A stretch of 64,000 nt of DNA from Nocardioides cavernae (GTDB lineage Bacteria > Actinomycetota > Actinomycetes > Propionibacteriales > Nocardioidaceae): NCBI RefSeq assembly GCF_013410035.1, contig NZ_JACCBW010000001.1, forward strand, positions 744,001-808,000, in the 5' to 3' direction. The notes beneath the pieces are model-generated. The model did no database searches. It saw only the letters and a list, made by a program, of their open reading frames with translations, and had not been told where the DNA came from. Below, in pieces: positions 51,525 through 59,287 of the stretch (positions are counted from its first letter, which is position 1; each line of letters starts with the position of its first letter). A program made the translations under genes and the position numbers.

Positions 51525-52295
51525 TTAATGAAGGACAAGCTGCGGGAGGGCCTCGACGACCTCGAGGTCTTGCGTAGCGCCGGTGACGGTCAGGGTCTCC
51601 GCAATGGCAACCCAGTCGCCTGAGCCGATCCGGTACTTCCCTGCGTAGGTCGTGTCGACGCGCACGCCGACGGTCCCGGTGCGCTCGTACTGGTGCGTGA
51701 TGTCGAGGTCGGGGTGCGGAGCACCAGGGCTGGCCGTGGTCTCGCTCGCCCCGTCGCCGAAGACGTAGACGTACGTCGTGGGCACCGCTCGAATCTCGAC
51801 CTGCTGCCCGCTGACCGTGACGGTCTGGTCGATGGCGCGATGGTCGGGTGTGTAGAAGTTGGTCTCGAAGTTGACCAGGGTCCTGCCGCCCCTGGGCTGG
51901 ACGACGAGCTTCGACGCCGGCCACTGGACGCGTTTGAACTCGCGGATGATCAGCTGGGCGAGGTTTTCCTCTTCCACCTCGGTCGCCGGGACGCAGACGT
52001 CGCCGACGTCGGTGCCATCCATGTAGACGTCATGGACGAAGCCCTCCGCGCCGCCCTCGACGCACTCGACGTGCTCGGAGCAGATGCCGCCGTTGCCGCA
52101 CTGGATGGAGACGACCCAGGTGTGACCGTCACCAGAGGAGCTCGACTGCTGGTATTCAGCGTATGTCCATGCGCATTCCGAGTTGACTCCCAGGATGCCT
52201 ACCTGTGTCGAGCATCCATTGGCCGATGCGGGGCTGCTCCAGCCAACTAGCAACATGCCGATCAGCGCGAAGACGGCTACAAGACGGCCCGTCAT
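51525..52295 (-). CDS. Secreted PKD-domain protein
   Basis: 256 residues from the ATG at 52295, which overlaps the stop of the lipoprotein gene (ATGA). Signal peptide LVAVFALIGMLLVGWSSPASA; six Cys in the first 100 mature residues (CSTQVG, SECAW, CGNGGICSEHVECVEG) suggest disulfides. The C-terminal part TTYVYVFGDGASETT, HQYERTGTVGVRVDTTYAGKYR is a PKD fold. It is exported and likely binds cell-surface components; partner of the upstream lipoprotein. Confidence 0.75.
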   Translation of the reverse strand: MTGRLVAVFALIGMLLVGWSSPASANGCSTQVGILGVNSECAWTYAEYQQSSSSGDGHTWVVSIQCGNGGICSEHVECVEGGAEGFVHDVYMDGTDVGDVCVPATEVEEENLAQLIIREFKRVQWPASKLVVQPRGGRTLVNFETNFYTPDHRAIDQTVTVSGQQVEIRAVPTTYVYVFGDGASETTASPGAPHPDLDITHQYERTGTVGVRVDTTYAGKYRIGSGDWVAIAETLTVTGATQDLEVVEALPQLVLH

Positions 52296-52804
52296 CGTCG
52301 TGAATAAGCGGCGACGAACCAGGCGCCCGGTTCGCCGTTGAGAGTCAGCAGATACTTCCCAACGCCCGCAGGAAGCCTCTGGTCCACTCCGCCATTCGCA
52401 TCTCGGATCACCGTCTCCGGCGTCCTGAGGTCTAGGTGGAATGTGGGCGGCTGCGGCGCGACGCTCCTGAGCCGGTCGATCTCCGTTCCTGCGAAGTCGA
52501 TCGAGCCGCCCGCCTCGTAGATGCTCGCCACCTGGTCCGCTACCCCGCGGCATGCCTGGCAGTTGCGAGACATTCTCCGAAACTCAGCCACGTCGCCCGT
52601 CGACTGCATCTCGTCCCCGACCTCCACCCACCGCCGTACGAAGTCCTCCGCACTCTCCACCTCCGGCGTCTCCGTCTCCTCCGGAGTCGGCGTGGGCGAC
52701 GACGTCGTGGGGTCCGGGAGCTTCGGCGTCGGCTCCTCCTCCGTACATCCCGACAGGAGCAGGGGCACCGCGAAGGTGAGCGCGATGGCGCGGCGTAGGT
52801 GCAT
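52292..52804 (-). CDS. DUF6318-like lipoprotein
   Basis: 170 residues from the ATG at 52804. Lipoprotein signal LTFAVPLLLSGC, then a Pro/Thr/Glu linker, then SAEDFVRRWVEVGDEMQSTGDVAEFRRMSRNCQACRGVADQVASIYEAGG, the conserved core of DUF6318 with its CxxC. The fold resembles NTF2-like solute domains. Overlaps the following PKD gene by 4 bp, so the two products probably work together at the cell surface. Function unknown. Confidence 0.75.
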   Translation of the reverse strand: MHLRRAIALTFAVPLLLSGCTEEEPTPKLPDPTTSSPTPTPEETETPEVESAEDFVRRWVEVGDEMQSTGDVAEFRRMSRNCQACRGVADQVASIYEAGGSIDFAGTEIDRLRSVAPQPPTFHLDLRTPETVIRDANGGVDQRLPAGVGKYLLTLNGEPGAWFVAAYSRR

Positions 52805-52909
52805 GAAGGTGCCTTCCCGAGAACAACGACTGCACCGGCAAGTTACCCAGTCGGACGGTCCCTGAACCAGAGGGAGAGCCCAGGCTGTGGAGAACTCCAA
52901 GGCACGAGG

Positions 52910-52990
52910 GTCTCGATACACCGCTCGTTCCTCGCGGCACTCGACCTCCTGTGGAGACTCGTTCCTCGCGGCGCTCGACCACCTCGAGAC
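52910..52990. repeat. Intergenic palindromic repeat element
   Basis: A 23-bp unit, CTCGTTCCTCGCGGCRCTCGACC, occurs at 52924-52946 and 52958-52980 with one mismatch, and the ends GTCTCGA (52910) and TCGAGAC (52984) are inverted. This is the type of dispersed intergenic element seen in Nocardioides-like genomes. Confidence 0.6.
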
Positions 52991-52995
52991 GCGCC

Positions 52996-53023
52996 GAGGG
53001 GCGGGCCACCAGGCCCGCCCCTC
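52996..53023. terminator. Terminator hairpin after the LysM gene
   Basis: GAGGGGCGGGCC paired with its exact complement over an ACCA loop gives a 12-bp stem downstream of the minus-strand LysM gene. Confidence 0.75.
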
Positions 53024-53078
53024 GCCTTCCCCTTGGTCCACCAGCCGGGGTCGAAGCGGCTGATGGAGGCCTCTGCGT

Positions 53079-53429
53079 CTACTCGGTGACGACCGGGACG
53101 CGGAGCTTCTGGCCGGCCGCGAGGCCGGCGGACTCGAGGGCGTTGAGCCGCTCGATCTCGTTCATCATCGAACGGACATCGCCGTCGGTCGCGATGTCAC
53201 TGGCGATCCCCCACAGGGTGTCGCCGGGCGCGACCTGGACGATCTCGGTCGGTGCGGGCTTGCCGGCCTCGCCCGTACCCACCGCCCCGCCGGCGAGCAT
53301 GAACGCCACGCCGAGGACGAGGAACAGCGACGTCAGGAACACCACGAGGCGGCCGCGACGGGTCAGTCGGACCGTCGAGCGGGCGCGCGGGGTGGCGGTG
53401 AAAGCAGGTGCAAGGCTGAGGGTGCTCAT
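53079..53429 (-). CDS. LysM domain membrane-anchored protein
   Basis: 116 residues. A basic N-terminus and one transmembrane helix at about 28-48 (LVVFLTSLFLVLGVAFMLAGGA) are followed by a C-terminal LysM: VQVAPGDTLWGIASDIATDGDVRSMMNEIERLN, ending LAAGQKLRVPV. LysM binds peptidoglycan. Its position divergent from lexA, sharing SOS boxes, is common in actinobacteria and suggests damage induction, comparable to the cell-division inhibitors placed beside lexA. Confidence 0.85.
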   Translation of the reverse strand: MSTLSLAPAFTATPRARSTVRLTRRGRLVVFLTSLFLVLGVAFMLAGGAVGTGEAGKPAPTEIVQVAPGDTLWGIASDIATDGDVRSMMNEIERLNALESAGLAAGQKLRVPVVTE

Positions 53430-53522
53430 CGTGGCCTCCTGGGGAAGATCAGCCGGATTGTCGTGTCGGGAGATGTCTAGTGACGGCCACCGACAGTGAG
53501 TCTGTGTCGATCAGGCGTTCGA

Positions 53523-53638
53523 TCGAACATGTGTACGACGTTAGAGCACGTGTTCGAACAGTTCAAGCACCTGATCGAACAATTGTTCGGCGTGTTCGAC
53601 GACTCGGGCGCGACACGCGGGTTCGAACAGGTGTTTGA
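53523..53638. promoter_or_regulatory. SOS boxes between LysM gene and lexA
   Basis: Three GAAC-N4-GTTC type sites: TCGAACATGTGTACGA (53523-53538), TCGAACAATTGTTCGG (53575-53590, perfect core) and TCGAACAGGTGTTTGA (53623-53638); extra GTTCGAAC half-sites lie between. LexA should repress both divergent genes from here. Confidence 0.85.
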
Positions 53639-53724
53639 TCCCGCCACGTCCCGGCCGCTACGGTGAGCCCACTGACGCCGCGTCGACACGACGTGGTCAG
53701 ACGCATCGAGGAGAGGTTCTGCAG

Positions 53725-54447
53725 ATGGCCGGCTCAGAGGACAAGAACGTCATCGAGATGCCCGACGGGCCCCCGGACGCCACGGGCCTGACGCCGCGCC
53801 AGCAGCGCGTGCTCGCCACGATCAAGGACTCGATCGAGGCCAAGGGCTACCCGCCGTCGATGCGCGAGATCGGCCAGGCCGTCGGCCTGACCTCCTCCTC
53901 CAGCGTGGCCCACCAGCTTCGCGTGCTCGAGAGCAAGGGCTTCCTCAAGCGCGACCCCAACCGGCCGCGGGCGCTCGAGGTGTTCCTGCCCGAGGTCATG
54001 GCCGCCCGCCGCTCGATCTCCAGCGGTGACGAGTCCAGCGTCGACGAGACCGGCATCGGCGACGTCGCGCCCACCGCGGTCAACATCCCTGTCGTCGGCC
54101 GGATCGCCGCCGGCGGCCCGATCCTCGCCGAGGAGCAGGTCACCGACGTCTTCCCGCTGCCCAAGCAGCTCGTCGGCGACGGCACGCTCTTCCTCCTCGA
54201 GGTCTCCGGCGACTCGATGGTCGACGCCGCCATCTGCAACGGCGACTACGTCGTGATCCGCCAGGAGCAGACCGCGGAGAACGGCCAGATCGTCGCCGCG
54301 ATGATCGAGGGCGAGGCCACCGTGAAGACCTTCCAGCGCAAGGACGGCCACGTGTGGCTGCTCCCCCACAACGAGGCGTACGACCCGATCCCCGGCGACA
54401 ACGCCACGATCCTCGGTGTCGTGACGGCGGTGCTGCGGCGCATGTGA
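53725..54447 (+). CDS. lexA: SOS repressor LexA
   Basis: 240 residues from the ATG at 53725 with GAGGAGAG upstream. N-terminal winged [48 protein letters not shown]-terminal S24 protease: Ala-Gly cleavage site in [11 protein letters not shown], catalytic Ser in SGDSMVDA and Lys in EATVKTF. It represses DNA damage genes until RecA-DNA triggers self-cleavage. Autoregulated by the three upstream SOS boxes. Confidence 0.97.
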   Translation: MAGSEDKNVIEMPDGPPDATGLTPRQQRVLATIKDSIEAKGYPPSMREIGQAVGLTSSSSVAHQLRVLESKGFLKRDPNRPRALEVFLPEVMAARRSISSGDESSVDETGIGDVAPTAVNIPVVGRIAAGGPILAEEQVTDVFPLPKQLVGDGTLFLLEVSGDSMVDAAICNGDYVVIRQEQTAENGQIVAAMIEGEATVKTFQRKDGHVWLLPHNEAYDPIPGDNATILGVVTAVLRRM

Positions 54448-54454
54448 GCCCCCT

Positions 54455-54488
54455 GCGGGTGGACGCGCGTTGAAAGGCGCCCACCCGC
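54455..54488. terminator. Hairpin after lexA
   Basis: GCGGGTGG (54455-54462) and CCACCCGC (54481-54488) pair around an 18-nt loop with further CGC/GCG pairing, 8 bp after the lexA stop. Confidence 0.5.
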
Positions 54489-54504
54489 GCGACACGATGG
54501 CGCC

Positions 54505-55722
54505 ATGAGCGACGCCGAGAAGTCCTACGACTACGTCATCGTCGGAGCGGGGGTCGCTGCGGCGAGCGCCGTGAAGGGCATCCGATCCGAGGACGGCAGC
54601 GGCAGCATCGCGGTGCTGGGCTCTGAGCCGGACGAACCCGTCTACCGTCCGGTCCTGTCCAAGGACCTGTGGCTCAAGGACGACGAGACCCTCGAGGGGT
54701 CCTCGCTCGCGGGCGACCTGAAGGACGACGACGCGGTCGACCTCCTCCTCGACACCACCGTCACCGGGATCGACACCGACGCCCACGTCGTACGCCTCGC
54801 CGACGGCAGCACGGTCGGCTACGGCAAGCTGCTGCTGGCGACCGGCGCGGAGCCGCGCGTGCTCGGGGTCGACCCCGGCCCGCGGGTCGTCTACTACCGC
54901 ACCGCCGCGGACTACCGCCGACTGCGCGCGGTCGCCGCGAAGGGCAGCCACGTCGCCGTCGTCGGCGGCGGCTACATCGGCTCCGAGATCGCGTCGGCCC
55001 TGGTCCAGAACGGCGTCGACGTGACCCTCGTGCTCGACCTCGAGGACGTCCAGGAGCAGATGTTCCCGCGTGCTCTCGCCGCCCACCTCACCAAGTCGTT
55101 CGACGACCACGGCGTCACGATCGTTCACGGCTCGGTCGCCGGCGGCGAGGAGGACGACGGCGGGGTCCGGATCCGGCTGGACGACGACTCCCACATCGTC
55201 GCCGACGCGGCCGTGATCGGCGTCGGCGTCCTCCCCCGCACCGGGCTCGCCGAGGCCGCCGGGCTCGAGGTCGACAACGGCATCGTGGTCGACGTGCACC
55301 TGCGCACCAGCAACGAGGACGTGTACGCCGCGGGCGACGTGGCGGCGTACCCCGACGCGCTGCTCGGCCGCCGCCGTGTCGAGCACGTCGACCACGCCGA
55401 GAAGTCCGGCGAGCTCGCGGGCAGGGCGATGGCCGGCGCGAGCGACACCTACGACTACACGCCGTTCTTCTGGTCCGACATCTTCGACCACGGCTACGAG
55501 GCCGTCGGCGAGACCAGCAGCAGGCTCGACATGGTCGAGGACTGGAAGGACGGCGCCATCGGCACCGGAGTCGTCTACTACCTCCGGTCCGGCCAGGTCC
55601 GCGGGGTCCTGCTCTGGAACGTGTGGGACAGCGTCGACCAGGCGCGCGAGCTCATGGCCGAGACGGCGAAGGACCCGGTCGCCGACCCCGGCACCCTGCG
55701 CGGGCGGATCCCGTTCGAGTAG
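54505..55722 (+). CDS. FAD/NAD(P)-dependent oxidoreductase (ferredoxin reductase/AIF-like)
   Basis: 405 residues of the pyridine nucleotide-disulfide oxidoreductase fold. FAD loop VIVGAGVAAASAVKGI at about 11-26; NAD(P) loop VAVVGGGYIGSEIASALV near 150; second FAD motif NEDVYAAGDVAAYPD near 275; a C-terminal domain with FFWSDIFDHGYEAVG like ferredoxin reductase and apoptosis-inducing-factor relatives. No redox CxxC is present, so it passes electrons directly to a partner such as ferredoxin or acts on a disulfide. Partner not in the window. Confidence 0.88.
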   Translation: MSDAEKSYDYVIVGAGVAAASAVKGIRSEDGSGSIAVLGSEPDEPVYRPVLSKDLWLKDDETLEGSSLAGDLKDDDAVDLLLDTTVTGIDTDAHVVRLADGSTVGYGKLLLATGAEPRVLGVDPGPRVVYYRTAADYRRLRAVAAKGSHVAVVGGGYIGSEIASALVQNGVDVTLVLDLEDVQEQMFPRALAAHLTKSFDDHGVTIVHGSVAGGEEDDGGVRIRLDDDSHIVADAAVIGVGVLPRTGLAEAAGLEVDNGIVVDVHLRTSNEDVYAAGDVAAYPDALLGRRRVEHVDHAEKSGELAGRAMAGASDTYDYTPFFWSDIFDHGYEAVGETSSRLDMVEDWKDGAIGTGVVYYLRSGQVRGVLLWNVWDSVDQARELMAETAKDPVADPGTLRGRIPFE

Positions 55723-55732
55723 CCTCGCGGCG

Positions 55733-56455
55733 ATGTCATCCGCCGCCCCCTCCCCGGAGGTCTTCCGCACCCGCCCCGGCAACCGGCGCCGCTACACGCC
55801 GGACGCACAGGCCGAGGTCGACCGGCTCACCGCCGCCGGCGAGGAGTCGGGCTGGCTCAGCCCGCTGGCGTACAACCTGACGATCAGCCACAGCCACCGG
55901 TTCGTCTGGTACCGCGTGGCCAAGGTCGCGACGCGGACCATCCGGCACCACTGCGAGACCCACGGCGTGAGCATGGACGTCGACCACGCGATGCGGGTGC
56001 GCTACCCCCTGACGGCCTTCGCTGACTACTACACCTTCGCCTTCGTGCGCGACCCGCTCGACCGCTTCGTCTCCGCGTGGCACGACAAGGTCGTGGACCA
56101 CAACTACTACGACTTCGACCCCGCGACCCACGAGCGGATGCAGGTCGTCGAGGAGTTCGCGCGCTGGACGGCCGCCCAGGACCTCTCGGCCGTGCCCGGC
56201 ACCGACCAGCACCTCACGCTGCAGAGCCGGATGATCGACCTCAACCGGGTCGACTTCGTCGGTCGGCTCGAGACGTTCGACCGTGACTTCGCCGAGGTGT
56301 GCGAGCGCATCGGGGCCCCCGCGGTCCCGACCGCGCCGAGGAACCAGACCGCCCCGGGCGGACGTGATCGCCGGGTCTCGGACGAGCTGCGCGAGCTGGT
56401 CGCCCACATGTACCGCCGCGACTACCAGATGTTCGGCTACGAGGTGCCCGCATGA
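55733..56455 (+). CDS. Sulfotransferase family 2 protein
   Basis: 240 residues from the ATG at 55733. VWYRVAKVATRTIRHHC corresponds to the 5'-PSB loop (normally PK-x-A-S/T-T; here AKVATRT) and FAFVRDPLDRFVSAWHDKVV is the 3'-PB motif (VRDPxxRxxSxW) of carbohydrate sulfotransferase-type enzymes using PAPS. The rest binds the acceptor, probably a glycan or small molecule. Overlaps the next gene by 4 bp, so co-translated with the DivIVA-like protein. Confidence 0.82.
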   Translation: MSSAAPSPEVFRTRPGNRRRYTPDAQAEVDRLTAAGEESGWLSPLAYNLTISHSHRFVWYRVAKVATRTIRHHCETHGVSMDVDHAMRVRYPLTAFADYYTFAFVRDPLDRFVSAWHDKVVDHNYYDFDPATHERMQVVEEFARWTAAQDLSAVPGTDQHLTLQSRMIDLNRVDFVGRLETFDRDFAEVCERIGAPAVPTAPRNQTAPGGRDRRVSDELRELVAHMYRRDYQMFGYEVPA

Positions 56456-56862
56456 GCCTGCGACGTCCGACCTTCTCCACCCGGCGCCTCGCCGAGGCGT
56501 ACGACATGGGCGAGGTCGACGACGCGATCGACCGCATCTTCGCGGCGCTCGCCGCCGACCCGCCCGCGATGGCGCCGGAGCAGGTGTCAGGCCTCCGGTT
56601 CACGCCGACGCGCCTGCGGGACGGCTACGCCATGACCGAGGTCGACCAGTGGCTCGACGAGGCAGCGGCCGAGCTGGCGGCGCGAGGCGGACGGGCCGGG
56701 GCGGAACCCACCACCGCAGCCACCACCGCTCCGACGACCCGCGCGTCGGCATCCTCGGACGCGATCGTCGAGGTGCGGGGCAGCCGTACCCGTCTGGTCG
56801 TCGTGCTCGTCGGGGTCGCGGTGCTGGTCGTGGCGATGTGGGCCTACTACAGCGGCCGCTGA
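56452..56862 (+). CDS. DivIVA-like repeat membrane protein
   Basis: 136 residues. Two short DivIVA-type repeats: FSTRRLAEAYDMGEVDDAIDRIFAAL (8-33) and FTPTRLRDGYAMTEVDQWLDEAAAEL (50-75), each matching the F-x-x-x-R-x-GYdxxEVDxfld pattern; a Thr/Ala linker; and one C-terminal transmembrane helix (VVVLVGVAVLVVAMWAYY). The repeats are like DivI1A domains used in polar or septal scaffolds. Coupled to the sulfotransferase gene, tail-to-tail with the DinG gene (1-bp gap). Confidence 0.75.
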   Translation: MSLRRPTFSTRRLAEAYDMGEVDDAIDRIFAALAADPPAMAPEQVSGLRFTPTRLRDGYAMTEVDQWLDEAAAELAARGGRAGAEPTTAATTAPTTRASASSDAIVEVRGSRTRLVVVLVGVAVLVVAMWAYYSGR

Positions 56863-56863
56863 C

Positions 56864-58858
56864 CTAGCCCTGGCCCAGCCGCTTCAGCGCTTGGCGTACG
56901 AGCGCGGGGTCGGTCGTCGACCACATCGGGGGCAGCGACGCCTTGAGGAACCGGCCGTAGCGCGCTGTCTCCAGCCGCGGGTCGAGGACGGCGACGATGC
57001 CGCGGTCGGTGGTCGTACGGATGAGCCGGCCCGCGCCCTGCGCCATCAGCAACGCGGCGTGGGTCGCCGAGACCTCCATGAAGCCGTTGCCGCCCCGGTC
57101 GTCGGCGGCCTTCGCGCGCGCCGACATCAGCGGGTCGTCGGGGCGCGGGAACGGGATCCGGTCGATGATCACGAGCTGGCACGTGTCGCCGGGGACGTCG
57201 AGACCCTGCCAGAGGGAGAGCGTGCCGAACAGGCAGGTGTGCGGGTCCTCGACGAACTGCTTGGCGAGCTCGGGGAGCTGGGCGTCGCCCTGGGCGAGGG
57301 TCGTCAGGTGGGGCAGGCGCGCGCGTACGGCCTCCGCCGCGGTCTCCGCCGCGCGGCGTGACGAGAACAGGCCGAGGGTGCGGCCGTCGAGGGCGTCGAC
57401 GAGGTCGCAGATCTCGTCGAGCTGGGCGGGCCCGAGGCCGTCGCGACCCGGCTGCGGCAGGTGGCGGGCGACGTAGAGGATGGACTGCTGGCCGTAGTCG
57501 AAGGGCGACCCGACGTCGATGCCCTTCCACGGCAGGGCGTCGTCGGCGTCGGTCGTCGCGACCTGGTGGCCGATCCGTTCGGTGGGCTTGAGCCCGAGCG
57601 AGGTGGCGACCGCGCCGAACTCGCCGCCGAGCATCAGGGTCGCGCTGGTGAACACGACGGTCTTGTCGGTGAGGAGCTTGTCGCGCATCGGCCCCCACAC
57701 CTGGAGCGGGGCGACGTGGAGTCGCGCCGGGAAGCGGTCGCGCGCCTCGCCGAGCCACAGGACGTCGGCCTGCGAGCCGGCGGCCATCCGCTCGGCGTTG
57801 ACGAAGACCTCCTGCACCATGCCCTTGGCCTGGGTGCGGCCGGCGTCGCCCTCGCCGTCGCCGCCGGACTCGCGGGGGTACGCCGAGAGGCAGGTGCGGG
57901 CGGCGTCGCGCACGAGGACGAGGGCGTCGGACAGCTGCGTCGATATCTGGTCGATCCGCCCGGGTGGCGTCGCCTCGAACGCCTCGGCGAGCGTCTGCGC
58001 GGCGTCCTCGAGGTCGCCGGCGGGGTCGCCGTCGGCGGCCTCGGTCCAGCGGGTGGAGCGCCGGGCCGCGCGCTCGATGTCGGCGACCGCGAGCTCGTCG
58101 GTCGCGGCCTGGGTGACGCGGGCGGTGAGCTCGTGGGCCTCGTCGATGACGACGGTGTCGTAGTCGGGGATCATCGGCACGTCCTCGATCGCGTCGATCG
58201 CGAGGAGGGAGTGGTTGGTGACGATGAGGTGGCTGCGCTGCGCCTTCTCCTTGGCCAGCTCGGCGAAGCACTCGGCGCCGAAGGGGCACTTCGTGGCGCC
58301 GAGGCACTCGCGGTGGTTGACCGCGACCTGCCGCCACTCGCGGTCGGTGTGGCGTGGGGCGTTGTCACGCTCGCCGCTGCCGCCCTGCTCGGACTCCTCC
58401 TCGGCCCACGCCCGGAGCTCGAGGACCTTCTCGGCCATGGAGCCCATCGGCACGTCGACGAGGGTGCCCTGGTCGTCGGGGACGCCGGCGCGGATGCGGT
58501 GCAGGCAGGCGTAGTTGGAGCGGCCCTTGAGGACGGCGTACGACGTGTCGAGGCCGGGCACGCCCTTGACCGCCTCGACGAGCCGCGGGAGGTCGCGCTC
58601 GACGAGCTGGTGCTGGAGGGCCAGCGTCGCGGTGGCGACGACGACGCGCTTGTCGTGGAGCATCGCGGGGACGAGGTAGCCCAGCGACTTGCCGGTGCCG
58701 GTGCCGGCCTGCACCAGGAGGTGGCGCCCCTCCTCCATCGCCTCCGCGACCTCGGTCGCCATCTGCACCTGGCCGTCGCGCTGCTGCCCGCCGAGGCCGG
58801 TGACCGCCTTGGCCAGGACCTCTGCGACAGGGGCGGTGGCGGTGGAGGTCTCAGGCAC
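56864..58858 (-). CDS. dinG: DinG/XPD-type ATP-dependent DNA helicase
   Basis: 664 residues. Walker A QAGTGTGKSLGYLVP near 54-68, an FeS-cluster region with NYACLHRI, ECLGATKCPFGAECF, DEAH box VVIDEAHELTARV, and C-terminal motifs LFGTLSLWQGLDVPGDTCQLVIIDRIPFPRPDDP and MAQGAGRLIRTTTDRG (motif VI). These belong to the YoaA/DinG/XPD 5'-3' helicases, used in repair and replication of structured DNA. Single gene on the minus strand. Confidence 0.93.
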   Translation of the reverse strand: MPETSTATAPVAEVLAKAVTGLGGQQRDGQVQMATEVAEAMEEGRHLLVQAGTGTGKSLGYLVPAMLHDKRVVVATATLALQHQLVERDLPRLVEAVKGVPGLDTSYAVLKGRSNYACLHRIRAGVPDDQGTLVDVPMGSMAEKVLELRAWAEEESEQGGSGERDNAPRHTDREWRQVAVNHRECLGATKCPFGAECFAELAKEKAQRSHLIVTNHSLLAIDAIEDVPMIPDYDTVVIDEAHELTARVTQAATDELAVADIERAARRSTRWTEAADGDPAGDLEDAAQTLAEAFEATPPGRIDQISTQLSDALVLVRDAARTCLSAYPRESGGDGEGDAGRTQAKGMVQEVFVNAERMAAGSQADVLWLGEARDRFPARLHVAPLQVWGPMRDKLLTDKTVVFTSATLMLGGEFGAVATSLGLKPTERIGHQVATTDADDALPWKGIDVGSPFDYGQQSILYVARHLPQPGRDGLGPAQLDEICDLVDALDGRTLGLFSSRRAAETAAEAVRARLPHLTTLAQGDAQLPELAKQFVEDPHTCLFGTLSLWQGLDVPGDTCQLVIIDRIPFPRPDDPLMSARAKAADDRGGNGFMEVSATHAALLMAQGAGRLIRTTTDRGIVAVLDPRLETARYGRFLKASLPPMWSTTDPALVRQALKRLGQG

Positions 58859-58932
58859 CAGAGCACCTTACGGGGCGGCGCCGACAGCCCGTCGCAGGCC
58901 GTCCACAGCGGCTCCGACCGGATCGCGACTCA

Positions 58933-58992
58933 AGCGGACATATGGACGTCCAGGGGCCGTCATATGGCCTCATGAGCGGCTATATGTCCGCT
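58933..58992. repeat. CATATG-rich inverted repeat element
   Basis: AGCGGACATAT (58933-58943) and ATATGTCCGCT (58982-58992) are exact inverted 11-mers; between them CATATGG recurs and CTCATGAG is palindromic. It lies between dinG and the small membrane gene, with several NdeI-like CATATG units. Possibly a regulator site; the rest of 58859-59015 shows nothing else. Confidence 0.45.
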
Positions 58993-59015
58993 GATGAGGG
59001 GATGTGGCGGGGTGC

Positions 59016-59147
59016 TCAGTAGTCCTTCTTGCGCCCGATCTGGCGTTCGATGCGCCGCTCGGGCTGGCCGAGGATGCGCGCCAGGATCTTCACCCGGTAG
59101 CGGTAGGCGACCACGCCCAGGACGACGATCAGCAGGATCCACAGCAT
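59016..59147 (-). CDS. Small single-pass membrane protein
   Basis: 43 residues: MLWILLIVVLGVVAYRYRVKILARILGQPERRIERQIGRKKDY. One N-terminal transmembrane helix (WILLIVVLGVVAYRY) followed by a basic amphipathic tail. Translation initiation from the ATG at 59147. Too short to assign; similar small membrane proteins occur widely in actinobacteria. Confidence 0.5.
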   Translation of the reverse strand: MLWILLIVVLGVVAYRYRVKILARILGQPERRIERQIGRKKDY

Positions 59148-59198
59148 GCGGTGAGCGTACGCGCAGGCGTCAAGGCGCGTGTGGACTTGTCAGGCTCT

Positions 59199-59261
59199 CG
59201 CTGACGTTGTCAGGCAGTGCAAAGGCCGACAACGTCAGCGATCCCCGGCTGGCCGGGGATC
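59199..59261. terminator. Two hairpins after secDF
   Basis: CGCTGACGTTGTC (59199-59211) pairs with GACAACGTCAGCG (59228-59240); next to it GATCCCCGG...CCGGGGATC (59240-59261) forms a second stem. They lie 27 bp and more downstream of the secDF stop and probably terminate it. TTGTCAGGC also repeats directly at 59188 and 59208. Confidence 0.6.
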
Positions 59262-59287
59262 ACTGACGGGGCGGCAGACCCCAGACC

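Noticed and set aside
53734..55782. 682-residue frame antisense to lexA and the FAD oxidoreductase
   Set aside because: Repetitive Asp/Val/Gly/Arg composition and conflict with two well-supported genes.
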